Source: Bacteroidales bacterium
GTDB taxonomy: Bacteria; Bacteroidota; Bacteroidia; Bacteroidales; Tenuifilaceae
Length of the DNA stretch: 64,000 nt
NCBI GenBank assembly: GCA_003818205.1
Contig: RPRQ01000014.1
Span: forward strand, 1-64,000
Reading direction: 5' to 3'
The translations under genes and the position numbers were made by a program. A model generated the notes under the pieces. The model made no database searches. It had not been told where the DNA came from and worked only from the letters and a program-made list of their open reading frames with translations. This document shows, piece after piece, positions 17,979-26,258 of the stretch (positions are counted from its first letter, which is position 1; the number at the start of each line of letters is the position of its first letter).

Positions 17979-19358
17979 ATGAGTAAGATATTTCAGGTGA
18001 GAAACTTAGAAACATTAGTGATTATTTTATTGCTATTTACTGCTTGTACTAAGAAAGAGGAAGCGTCTTATAATATTGTTTTTAATGTTTTTGATAGGAA
18101 TTTTAAACCAGTTCAGGGAGCAACTATAGTTGTTAATAATACAATACTTCCTGAAACAAATGAAAAGGGAATTGCTTCAACTATTTTAAAAGCAGGAAAT
18201 TATACCTATAAGATAACGGCTAATAACTTTAGTACAATAGAAAAAGATTTAACAGTAATAGACTTTGATTGTCATATACATGAAAAATTAGTATATGTAA
18301 CTTATCAGGTTTCATTTAATACCGAAGGAGGAAGCGCCATACCTAATCAAATGGTAAGTTATGGAGATCTGGTACCTATTCCAAAAAACCCAATAAAAGA
18401 AGGCTGGTCTTTTGATGCATGGATTATGGGAGATACAAAATTTGATTTTTCAACACCCGTTAAATCGGATATAGTTCTGACAGCAAGATGGGGATATGCT
18501 GTTTTATTTGTTGATGGGAATAAAGTATATAGTAAGGTTGCACCCCTTCCATTAAAAAAGATTGCTGAATTACCTGTCCCTTCAGCTGAGTATTGTACGT
18601 TTGATTGTTGGGCGAGTTATTCTAAAGAGACTGGATTTGTAAAATTTGATGAAAAAACAGAAGTATTATCGGATTCCATAGTAGTATATGCAAAATGGGA
18701 AGTTACAGATGTTGATGGAAATGAATATCCTGCCGTTAAAATCAGGTACGATCTATGGATGTTAGCAAATTTAAAGGTAACAAAATATAACGATAACACG
18801 GAAATTCCGCTTGTTGAAGATGCGACTATATGGGAAAGTTTAACTACACCAGCTTATTGCAATTATAACAACGAAGCACAAAATAAAAACATTTATGGCA
18901 ACTTATATAATTTCTATACAATTGAAAAAAATAAGCTATGTCCAACAGGATGGCATATAGCTGACCCAAGTGATATGGATTTTCTGGAAATGAGTATGGG
19001 AATGCCTTTTGATATAATAGATAATATAAGTTCTTGGCATTATAGAGGAACTAATGAAGGAAGTAAACTAGCTGGAAGTCCTGAATTATGGACAGATGGA
19101 GCTTTAAAGCAGGATTCTAAATTTGCAACTAGTTCTTTTAATGCTGTACCGAGTGGTTTACGAGGAAAAGATGGGGGTTTTGAAGGAATTGGTAAAAAAT
19201 CAATTTGGTGGTATACTTCAAGTAATACTAATTATATTTATTATCGTTTCTTAAGTTACGATGATAGTAGACCATATAGTTATATGTATACGAATTACCA
19301 AAAAAATTATGGACTTTCTGTTAGATGTGTTGGAAATAAATCCTATAGTGTATGGTAA
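17979..19358 (+). CDS. FISUMP-domain lipoprotein with InlB B-type repeats
   Basis: Lipoprotein signal with 'LLLFTACTKK'. Residues about 30-105 resemble a carboxypeptidase-like regulatory/PEGA fold ('VFDRNFKPVQGATIVVNN'). Two Listeria-Bacteroides (InlB B) repeats follow: 'VSFNTEGGSAIPNQMVSYG...FDAWIMG...LTARW' and a diverged one ending 'VYAKW'. The C-terminal half is a Fibrobacter succinogenes major paralogous (FISUMP) domain, with 'NLYNFYTI...LCPTGWHIADPSDMDFLE', 'FNAVPSGLRG' and 'GLSVRCV'. These are abundant surface lipoproteins of unknown function in Bacteroidota. It stands alone. Confidence 0.85.
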   Translation: MSKIFQVRNLETLVIILLLFTACTKKEEASYNIVFNVFDRNFKPVQGATIVVNNTILPETNEKGIASTILKAGNYTYKITANNFSTIEKDLTVIDFDCHIHEKLVYVTYQVSFNTEGGSAIPNQMVSYGDLVPIPKNPIKEGWSFDAWIMGDTKFDFSTPVKSDIVLTARWGYAVLFVDGNKVYSKVAPLPLKKIAELPVPSAEYCTFDCWASYSKETGFVKFDEKTEVLSDSIVVYAKWEVTDVDGNEYPAVKIRYDLWMLANLKVTKYNDNTEIPLVEDATIWESLTTPAYCNYNNEAQNKNIYGNLYNFYTIEKNKLCPTGWHIADPSDMDFLEMSMGMPFDIIDNISSWHYRGTNEGSKLAGSPELWTDGALKQDSKFATSSFNAVPSGLRGKDGGFEGIGKKSIWWYTSSNTNYIYYRFLSYDDSRPYSYMYTNYQKNYGLSVRCVGNKSYSVW

Positions 19359-19389
19359 TTAACTAGGATTGTTCCTGTTTTGAAGCGGG

Positions 19390-19412
19390 AGGGGTACTTC
19401 CCAAGTACCCCT
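19390..19412. terminator. Hairpin downstream of the FISUMP gene
   Basis: AGGGGTACTT, CCC loop, AAGTACCCCT: a perfect 10-base stem 32 bases past the stop. No clear T-run follows, so it may be an mRNA-end hairpin or part of a repeat rather than a strong terminator. Confidence 0.5.
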
Positions 19413-19574
19413 AAGACGAGTTGTAGCCTTGTCATTTCCTGATGGCGCACGTTTATGATGCGTGTTAAAAAGTACGAGTACTTGCCTGAATGCGAGCGCT
19501 AACGTTGGTTAGTAAAATATTCACATGAATGTTTTTAATCCCAATAAATCAAAGCCAGTTTGTGGTAGTGGCAA

Positions 19575-19878
19575 TTATTTTATTAGGATTTCGATGTCGG
19601 CTTGTAATTTGGGTAAGCTTATATGGATTATTTGCCAAACCTCTTCAGCTGACTTTATGCCAATCAATATTACCTGATGTTTCCTCTAAAAACAAATCAG
19701 TAAATTTATCAACCATTTTTCCAATAACGATAAAGTTCATCATTGTTGCATCAAAAGAAAGGTTATTATTATAAAAATCATCGGCATGATTAAACTTGCT
19801 CGAATAGCTTTGAATCTTTTTAATGCAATCGAGCATATTTAATAAACAAGCAAAATCTTTGTGGGAAATATTAGACAT
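19575..19878 (-). pseudogene. Broken HepT-like HEPN toxin
   Basis: Starts at the ATG at 19878 (MSNISHKDFACLLNMLDCI), overlapping the stop of the MntA gene by 8 bases, as in intact mntA-hepT pairs. The frame stops early after '...DWHKVS'. One frame over, directly downstream, the sequence reads AEEVWQIIHISLPKLQADIEILIK and stop (19575-19577), which looks like the normal HepT C-terminus. The stretch expected between them, carrying the RX4-6H motif and nearby Tyr, is missing. A deletion of a non-multiple of three bases explains both facts. HEPN toxins need that motif for RNA cleavage, and MntA modifies the Tyr there, so the toxin should be dead. Confidence 0.75.
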
Positions 19879-20170
19879 ATTTTGCTTCTTGTAATATTTG
19901 ATCTCTGAAAAATGGTTTGATATACTTCTCGCGACAGATATCAACAGGCAATTTAAATATCGATTGTATTTCGCTTCTCAGTTTTTGTTTTAATTCATAC
20001 AGATTATCGGTTCCTTCTTCAAACTCAATTAGTATGTCAATATCACTTTTCTCTGTTTGCTCTCCTCTTGCAAACGATCCAAATACGCCAATACGTTTCA
20101 AGTGGTATTTCCTTTGAAACCGATCCTTGTTAATTGTCAAGTAATTTAGTATCTGTGTTGTATCTGTCAT
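19871..20170 (-). CDS. mntA: MntA-type minimal nucleotidyltransferase antitoxin
   Basis: A 99-residue nucleotidyltransferase with the signature GSx10DxD ('GSFARGEQTEKSDIDI'). In the MntA/HepT system this protein neutralises the HEPN toxin by adding AMP to a Tyr near its active site. The gene overlaps the following hepT relic by 8 bases, consistent with translational coupling. It appears intact although its toxin has lost the target region, so it may be a leftover or may act on another HepT in the genome. It lies in an accessory block beside an OLD-like ATPase. Confidence 0.85.
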   Translation of the reverse strand: MTDTTQILNYLTINKDRFQRKYHLKRIGVFGSFARGEQTEKSDIDILIEFEEGTDNLYELKQKLRSEIQSIFKLPVDICREKYIKPFFRDQILQEAKYV

Positions 20171-20284
20171 ATTCAGATCATTATTACAAGGTTACAACAT
20201 TTTATGGAAATCAAAAATTCCTTGTTTGCAACGGTGTCTATACCGCGTGTTATCGGCTGCCTTTCTTTTCAATCAATGGACATG

Positions 20285-21997
20285 TTAAGTTAATATTTTA
20301 TGAATAATGTCAAGTTTTTCCAACACCTCTTTATCAATATGTTCTGGTTTCATAAGCATAATTAATTGGTAGTAGTCTCTTTTGTAAAAATCTTGAGGCA
20401 ATCCAATTCTTTTGTAGAATTCAGGAAAAATTACATCTAACCAATCATCAGATAATTTTGCTTTGTGCCACCAATCATGACTTAAATCTTTTAAATAAAG
20501 GGGAACTGTTGAATCTTTAACAGTTTGCTCCATTGTTTCAACAAGTTTAGCAGAGCCAATTGCAGTATATTTATCACCTAGAAGTTTAGCAAACAGATAT
20601 AATATGTCAGGTTTAGCAAAATAATTTTCAAGTTCTCTTCTTGTCCAACAAATAACTTTTAGTTTGGGGTTCTCTTGTAAATTTGGTAAATTATCAAATA
20701 AAGCTAACCCTTTTAGTTGTGGAAAAATCTCTTGTAGCGAAGCAAAATTATTTATCGCAGTCCCAGGAACATTATCGGCAGTGTATTGAACATTTGCAAC
20801 CTTAAGTAAAGGTTCTACTTTATGTTTAAGCTTAATTGCGAGATGTTGTAGCATTTGCAAATCAGTTGAACCTTCAAGATAGAGAACATGCTTTCTTATT
20901 CGAGCTAAGTAATATTTTTCCCAACCAATTTCAGTCAATGCTTTTTTTATGTAGCGGATTTTTTGAGGAGAGGAAGATTCGTTTAATTCAAAAACTTTAT
21001 TTTCAATTAATGCAATCACTTTTGAAGCTTCAGCTGCTTCGTCTAAAACTACTTCTGAATGAGAAGCAATGATGATTTGAGAGTTCATTTCATTTGCCAC
21101 CTGATTAACAAGTTGAAAAGCTTCGCGTTGACGAATTACTTCAAGGTGAGCATCGGGCTCATCAAGTAAAAGAATTGTATTTGGATTTGCATACATATAG
21201 GAAAGCAGAAGGAGAGTTTGCTGAAACCCTCTACCACCAGAAGATATATCGTAGCGAATATTATTTTCAATATATTCAAGTTGAATAGTGCCTGTTACTT
21301 TTATATATTCAGGTTTTTGGAGGGCTGCTCCAAACATTGATTTAATTGCTAATGTTAATTTTCTCCATTTCTCCTCAGTATTTACGGAATCTTTTTTAGC
21401 AATTTCAGGGTATAAAACTTTGTAGCAAATATTCCTCAAAACCTCTGCAGTTCTTCCTTCTCCAAGCCTCCTATCAATAGCTCCTTGTTCAAATTTATCT
21501 TCAATTGAGGAGATACCTGACATAGGCTGTAAAAAGCCAAAATGAACTCCTTCTTGTTTTTCATAAATTTCTGTAATTTCATTTAATCCTGAGATTACTC
21601 TGCAACTAAAAGATTCTTCATTATAATAAGTAAACTCTGTTTTACAAACCCAATCCTTACCACCAGTATTTCCTTCAAGACTAATTTCTAACTTTAAATC
21701 TATTTTTTTCCCACCTGAATTAAATGCAACCTTTTGGTCTTTCCAAAGAAATCTCATGTTTGCAATAGGGCTATTAAGTAAACTCTGTCGATTTAGCGTA
21801 AGAGCTCCATTTTTATTTAATTTATTAACTTTTTTTGCATAAATAAAATTAGTAACCCCAATTTCCCATAAGCATAATGCCTGAAAAATCGTTGATTTAC
21901 CTGAGTTATTAGGTCCAATAATCACAACCGATTGAGATAGAGGAAAAGATATTTGCTCAAGTTTCTTGAAATTGTTTATGGTTATTCTAGTTATCAT
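20285..21997 (-). CDS. OLD-like AAA ATPase with C-terminal TOPRIM-like region
   Basis: 570 residues. The N-terminal ABC/SMC-like ATPase has Walker A GPNNSGKST (residues 28-36), an ABC signature-like 'SSGGRGFQQTLLLLSYM', Walker B 'TILLLDEPDAHLE' and a switch His in 'IIIASHSEVVLDEA'. After about residue 370, 'HVLYLEGSTDLQMLQHLA' (acidic E, TOPRIM-like), 'GLALFDNL' and 'RRELENYFAKPD' fit an OLD-family nuclease or a DUF4435-like domain. Such ATPases act in phage defence, sometimes with a UvrD-like partner (Gabija) or retrons. No partner is next to it here. The block next to MntA/HepT suggests a small defence island. Start ATG at 21997 is the only one that includes 'ITRITINNFKKL'. Confidence 0.75.
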   Translation of the reverse strand: MITRITINNFKKLEQISFPLSQSVVIIGPNNSGKSTIFQALCLWEIGVTNFIYAKKVNKLNKNGALTLNRQSLLNSPIANMRFLWKDQKVAFNSGGKKIDLKLEISLEGNTGGKDWVCKTEFTYYNEESFSCRVISGLNEITEIYEKQEGVHFGFLQPMSGISSIEDKFEQGAIDRRLGEGRTAEVLRNICYKVLYPEIAKKDSVNTEEKWRKLTLAIKSMFGAALQKPEYIKVTGTIQLEYIENNIRYDISSGGRGFQQTLLLLSYMYANPNTILLLDEPDAHLEVIRQREAFQLVNQVANEMNSQIIIASHSEVVLDEAAEASKVIALIENKVFELNESSSPQKIRYIKKALTEIGWEKYYLARIRKHVLYLEGSTDLQMLQHLAIKLKHKVEPLLKVANVQYTADNVPGTAINNFASLQEIFPQLKGLALFDNLPNLQENPKLKVICWTRRELENYFAKPDILYLFAKLLGDKYTAIGSAKLVETMEQTVKDSTVPLYLKDLSHDWWHKAKLSDDWLDVIFPEFYKRIGLPQDFYKRDYYQLIMLMKPEHIDKEVLEKLDIIHKILT

Positions 21998-22248
21998 TTT
22001 AAATTTATTGAACTTTTATTGTGACCCCAAAAAAGAATTTATCATTTACAAAAATAGAAAATCTATCTGTTTATTGTATTACAAAATAATAAATTCAAAG
22101 TCAACTAATTGAGTGCGGCTCTGTCTTTTTAAGGTTGCCACTAACTTATTAATATACAATAAAGGTAATGTTTTACGCCCAAAATAGTGTGCTGAACCCA
22201 CCTTTTATTATCTTATTAAATGACTCCCGTTATCAGTTTTGGAATGTT

Positions 22249-23307
22249 TTATTTCTTCATATCCTTCTTGAAATTCTTAACTATTTTTCCAAATATCTTC
22301 TCCTTTCGCTTTTTCTCGTGAACCGATGTTTCGAAATGGGCTTTCTCCCGTTCCATTTTCAGGTAGTTCTCGTAGGAATCCTTGTCGATTTCACCTTTTT
22401 CAACAGCATCAATAACGGCGCAGCCAACCTCATGCGCGTGAGTACAATCCTTGAATTTACACTTTTTCGAAAGGCTAAAGATGCTATTGAATGTGGCTTC
22501 CAACCCGCTAGCTGAGTCGGCAATGCCAACCTCACGCATGCCCGGGTTATCAATTAAAATTCCTCCGTTGTCAAGAACTATTAACTCTCGATAGCTGGTT
22601 ACATGCCGCCCTCGGTTTATGCTCTCGCTAATTTTATCGGTTTTCATTACGCTTTTACCAGCAAGGTTGTTCAAGAGCGTTGATTTTCCTACACCCGATG
22701 AACCAAGTATACAGTAGGTTTTACCCTTCTCAATAAATTTTTTTATTGCTTCAAATCCGCTTGGCGTTTCGTTGCTAATTGCAATTAGGGGAATATCTTT
22801 AATTCGTGCTTTTATGCCGCTTAGAATCTCATCTAACCTGGTCTCATCAATTAAATCAATCTTACTAAGCACAATTATTGGGTTAACTCTTGATGCATTG
22901 CAGATTGTAAGGTATCTTTCCAGCCTATTGATATTATAATCCCTGTCAACGGCTTGCACCAAAAACGCGTAATCGACATTTGTTGCAATAATCTGTATTT
23001 CGCCGAAATGGCCAACGGCTTGCCTTTTAATAATTGAGGAGCGTGGCAGTATTTTATGAATAATTGCAAGGTCGGAGTCGTAAGTTGTTAGTGCAACCCA
23101 ATCGCCTACGGCAGGAAAATCTTCGCGACCTTTTGCTGTAAAGCGCATGTTGCCTGTTATCTCTGCATCATATTCGGCAGTATCCGTTTTTACAATAAAT
23201 CGTTCTTTATGCTCGGTAGTAACCCTGCCTATCTCAAAGTCCTTGAGATTATTATCAACCCTGAATCTTTCAAGATTTTCATTGTATCCAAAATCTTTTA
23301 ATCTCAT
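22249..23307 (-). CDS. rsgA: Ribosome small subunit-dependent GTPase A
   Basis: Circularly permuted GTPase that helps late maturation of the 30S subunit. An N-terminal OB-fold region (about residues 20-100) is followed by motifs in the permuted order G4 ('LSKIDLID'), G1 ('GSSGVGKSTLLNNL') and G3 ('DNPGMREVGI'). The C-terminal zinc finger is visible as 'KCKFKDCTHAHEVGCAV'. It ends in a lysine-rich tail (KKRKEKIFGKIVKNFKKDMKK), common in Bacteroidota orthologues. Length 352 is normal. Single gene, transcribed towards the accessory block. Confidence 0.95.
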   Translation of the reverse strand: MRLKDFGYNENLERFRVDNNLKDFEIGRVTTEHKERFIVKTDTAEYDAEITGNMRFTAKGREDFPAVGDWVALTTYDSDLAIIHKILPRSSIIKRQAVGHFGEIQIIATNVDYAFLVQAVDRDYNINRLERYLTICNASRVNPIIVLSKIDLIDETRLDEILSGIKARIKDIPLIAISNETPSGFEAIKKFIEKGKTYCILGSSGVGKSTLLNNLAGKSVMKTDKISESINRGRHVTSYRELIVLDNGGILIDNPGMREVGIADSASGLEATFNSIFSLSKKCKFKDCTHAHEVGCAVIDAVEKGEIDKDSYENYLKMEREKAHFETSVHEKKRKEKIFGKIVKNFKKDMKK

Positions 23308-23448
23308 TTCAGTATGTAATCGTTAAAAGGTATTCTGTAATTTGAATATGGACTAACGTTGTTAACCCATTTAATTGTTAAAATTACAAATAACTTGCTT
23401 GCAAGTAAATGGGAGTTCTTTCTTTTAGAAGATGTGAGAAAATGGGAT

Positions 23449-23482
23449 AAAAAAAACTGACAGATACTCTCGAATCTGTCAG
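23449..23482 (-). terminator. Terminator of the KAS III-like gene
   Basis: CTGACAGAT / ATCTGTCAG, a perfect 9-base stem with an 8-base loop. On the minus strand it is followed by eight T residues. It lies 25 bases past the stop of the gene at 23507-24583. Confidence 0.85.
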
Positions 23483-23506
23483 TGTAAGTTGTGTGATTGG
23501 GTAATT

Positions 23507-24583
23507 TTAGAACTTATAAACGAATGAATTGATATTCATCCCTGCACCAACCGATGCGAAAATAACTACATCACCTTTATTTATTTTATGATCGGGTAGT
23601 TGTCCTTTAACGATCATATCGTATAGCGTTGGTACTGTGGCTACTGAGCTGTTGCCGAGTTCGTGGATGCTCATCGGCATTATATTATTAGGAACTTCTC
23701 GAATTTTGTATAGTTTGTAGAATCGTTGAACTATGGCTTCGTCCATCTTCTCATTGGCCTGATGGATTAATATTTTATTTACTTCTTCAATCGGAATGCC
23801 CGAACGGTCAAGGGCTGCTTTCATAGCCGATGGTACATGCATTAACGAGTATTCATATATCTTACGTCCGAGCATCTTCATGTATCTAACCTTTGGATCG
23901 CTTTCTGGAGCATTCGATTTTCCTAGGTAAAGATATGATGCCTCCTCTTGGGTGTGCGATGCCATTGCAGTTGAGAGAATACCTACTTTTTCATCCGATT
24001 CAACACCCTCTAGTATTGTAGCCCCTGCTCCATCGGAGAATATCATGGTATCCCTATCGTATTTATCAACAACTCGCGAAAGGGTTTCTGCGCCAATCAC
24101 TAAGCAGCGTTTAGCCATACCCGAACGGATGTAGCTGTCTGCTTGAATCATCCCTTGTATCCAACCGGGGCATCCGAAGATTATATCGTAGGGAATGCAA
24201 TTAGGGTTTTTAATTCCCAATTTATTCTTTACCCTTGAAGCAAGGCTGGGTAGTTGATCGGTTTGTATAGAATCTTTACAAACATCACCGAAATTCTCTG
24301 CGAGAATAATCTGATCGATGGTCTCACGGTCAATCCCTGCATCAGCAATAGCCTTTTCGGCAGCAATGGCTGCAATATCCGATGCAGTTTGTCCTTCCTT
24401 TACCCAACGACGCTCTCTGATTCCTGTAATATCCTTGAACTTCTCCACTACTTCTAATCCGTTCCCATCTACAACCGTTCCATCCTTTTCGTAGAAGATG
24501 TGTTTTAAGAAATATTGATTGGGAATTATTACTTCTGGAGTATAACTACCTGAACCTGTGATAACTGTATTGATGTTTTTCAT
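23507..24583 (-). CDS. 3-oxoacyl-ACP synthase III-like protein
   Basis: 358-residue thiolase-fold condensing enzyme of the FabH/KAS III family. The Cys-His-Asn set is visible: active Cys in 'IFGCPGWIQGM', His in 'ILIHQANEKM' and Asn in 'LGNSSVATVPTLY'. An insertion near residues 25-50 ('FLKHIFYEKDGTVVDGNG') is not in typical FabH (about 320 residues) and is typical of Bacteroidota paralogues. It may start fatty acids or build a special lipid. It is a single gene with its own terminator, divergent from transaldolase, outside any fatty-acid operon. Confidence 0.85.
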   Translation of the reverse strand: MKNINTVITGSGSYTPEVIIPNQYFLKHIFYEKDGTVVDGNGLEVVEKFKDITGIRERRWVKEGQTASDIAAIAAEKAIADAGIDRETIDQIILAENFGDVCKDSIQTDQLPSLASRVKNKLGIKNPNCIPYDIIFGCPGWIQGMIQADSYIRSGMAKRCLVIGAETLSRVVDKYDRDTMIFSDGAGATILEGVESDEKVGILSTAMASHTQEEASYLYLGKSNAPESDPKVRYMKMLGRKIYEYSLMHVPSAMKAALDRSGIPIEEVNKILIHQANEKMDEAIVQRFYKLYKIREVPNNIMPMSIHELGNSSVATVPTLYDMIVKGQLPDHKINKGDVVIFASVGAGMNINSFVYKF

Positions 24584-24727
24584 GATAAAATGATAATGAC
24601 GTTTTTAGTACGAAATTCGAAAGATATAACTTTTTAGCTTTAAAATTTCAATTTTTGCGATTGAAAAACAAGATGACCTGTTGATAACCTAATAAAAACA
24701 ACACCTATAAGTTTTAAAAAAATGGGT

Positions 24728-24735
24728 TAACTTTG
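24728..24735 (+). promoter_or_regulatory. Promoter -7 box upstream of transaldolase
   Basis: TAACTTTG fits TAnnTTTG, 36 bases before the ATG at 24772. No convincing -33 box was found. Confidence 0.45.
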
Positions 24736-24771
24736 CCGTGATCAAAATGATAACCATAAATCCATTATACC

Positions 24772-25428
24772 ATGAAATTTTTTATCGATACTGCGAATTT
24801 ATCGCAGATAAAGGAAGCCAATGATTTAGGTGTACTCGATGGTGTTACAACCAACCCATCGTTAATGGCTAAGGAAAACATTAAGGGAGAGGCGAATATC
24901 AAACAGCATTACATTGATATTTGTAATATCGTTAAGGGTGATGTTAGCGCCGAGGTAATTGCTCTTGACTATGAGGGCATGATTCGTGAAGGCAAAGAGC
25001 TGGCTGCTTTGCATCCTCAAATCGTTGTAAAGGTACCAATTACAAAGGATGGTATTAAGGCCATTAAATATTTTAGCGATCATGGCATTCGGACCAACTG
25101 TACTTTAGTATTTTCAGTTGGTCAGGCATTATTGGCAGCAAAAGCAGGGGCAACCTATGTTTCACCTTTTATTGGTCGTTTGGATGATGTTTCAACCGAT
25201 GGTGTTGCCTTGATTCGCCAAATCGTTGATGTTTATAACTACTATGAGTACGAAACGAAAGTTTTAGCAGCATCAATTCGTCATACCATGCACATTGTGC
25301 AGTGCCTTGAGGCAGGAGCCGATGTGGCTACTTGTCCTTTGAATGCAATTGTTGGATTGCTAAACCATCCGCTTACTGATATCGGTCTTCAGAAGTTTAT
25401 GGAGGATTATAAAAAAGTGAACGGATAA
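24772..25428 (+). CDS. tal: Transaldolase (small TalC type)
   Basis: 218-residue class I aldolase of the pentose phosphate pathway, transferring a dihydroxyacetone unit between sugar phosphates. The Schiff-base Lys is Lys87 in '[14 protein letters not shown]'. Small proteins like this are often named fructose-6-phosphate aldolase (Fsa). Two positions that separate the groups read Glu61 ('VSAEVIAL') and Phe133 ('[11 protein letters not shown]'), whereas E. coli FsaA has Gln and Tyr there. This supports transaldolase activity. 'RTNCTLVFS' also fits. It is followed after 89 bases by tsaC in the same direction. Confidence 0.9.
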   Translation: MKFFIDTANLSQIKEANDLGVLDGVTTNPSLMAKENIKGEANIKQHYIDICNIVKGDVSAEVIALDYEGMIREGKELAALHPQIVVKVPITKDGIKAIKYFSDHGIRTNCTLVFSVGQALLAAKAGATYVSPFIGRLDDVSTDGVALIRQIVDVYNYYEYETKVLAASIRHTMHIVQCLEAGADVATCPLNAIVGLLNHPLTDIGLQKFMEDYKKVNG

Positions 25429-25481
25429 CAAGTTGATACGTTGACAAGTTATAAAGTCTCAAACAACCGTCAACAAAAAAC

Positions 25482-25498
25482 CCTGCCCGGTAGGCAGG
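25482..25498. repeat. CCTGCC/GGCAGG hairpin
   Basis: CCTGCC, 5-base loop, GGCAGG, followed by a T-run. It may end the transaldolase transcript. The core resembles the GC-rich palindromes at 4517-4546 and 6675-6694. Confidence 0.5.
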
Positions 25499-25517
25499 TG
25501 TCTATTTTTTCAAAAAA

Positions 25518-26129
25518 ATGATAATAAAGATATACCCTCAGAACCCCAATCCGCGTGAAATTTCTCGTGTGGTTGGGGTTTTGCGTAGCGGGGGTATTAT
25601 TATCTATCCTACAGATACAGTGTATGGCTTAGGATGCGATATAACCAATCAGAGGGCTGTTGAAAAGATTATCCGAATCAAAGGGATTAAAGCAAAGGAT
25701 GCCCATTTCTCCTTTATATGCTCGGATCTTAGCCATATCGCTGATTTTGCAAAGGTTAACAATCCTACCTTCAAATTGATGAAGAAGAATTTACCCGGTC
25801 CATTCACATTTATTCTTCCTGGGTTAAATAAAGTTCCCGATTATTTCATTAGCAAAAGGAAAACTGTTGGTATTCGAATTCCCGACAATCCTATTCCTAT
25901 AGAGATTGTTAAGGAGTTAGGCAATCCAATAATGACCACTTCGATTAAGGACGATGACGGTGTGATCGAATACACCACTGATCCGGAATTGATCCACGAA
26001 CGTTATCAGGATGTTGTTGATATGGTGATCGATGGTGGTTTTGGTGATAATCATCCTTCAACCGTTGTGGATTGCACAGCTGATGACCCCGAAATAATTC
26101 GAGAAGGGAAAGGGGTACTACTTTTTTAA
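25518..26129 (+). CDS. tsaC: L-threonylcarbamoyladenylate synthase (YrdC/TsaC family)
   Basis: 203-residue YrdC-domain protein that makes threonylcarbamoyl-AMP from Thr, bicarbonate and ATP, the first step to t6A37 in tRNA. The signature 'SGGIIIYPTDTVYGLGCD' and the downstream 'LPGPFTFILPG' and 'VGIRIPDNP' are plain. It lacks the extra C-terminal domain of Sua5, so it is the short TsaC-like form. Co-directional with transaldolase and convergent with the aspartase fusion. Confidence 0.9.
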   Translation: MIIKIYPQNPNPREISRVVGVLRSGGIIIYPTDTVYGLGCDITNQRAVEKIIRIKGIKAKDAHFSFICSDLSHIADFAKVNNPTFKLMKKNLPGPFTFILPGLNKVPDYFISKRKTVGIRIPDNPIPIEIVKELGNPIMTTSIKDDDGVIEYTTDPELIHERYQDVVDMVIDGGFGDNHPSTVVDCTADDPEIIREGKGVLLF

Positions 26130-26258
26130 AGTCAAAGTTCAAAAGACAAAAGCCAAAGACATCAACACACAACCTGATGGTTGGTTTATCACCGTGGGGC
26201 ATTCGTCTGATCTGCCAATGGTAGGCAACAGAAAGTTGACAATTAATAACCGATAACC

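Noticed and set aside
19529-19774. Plus-strand frame opposite the MntA/HepT block
   Set aside because: It overlaps the HepT relic on the other strand, has no domain pattern, and the HepT C-terminal reading explains the sequence better.
22168-22515. 115-codon plus-strand frame at the end of rsgA
   Set aside because: It is mostly the complement of rsgA coding sequence.
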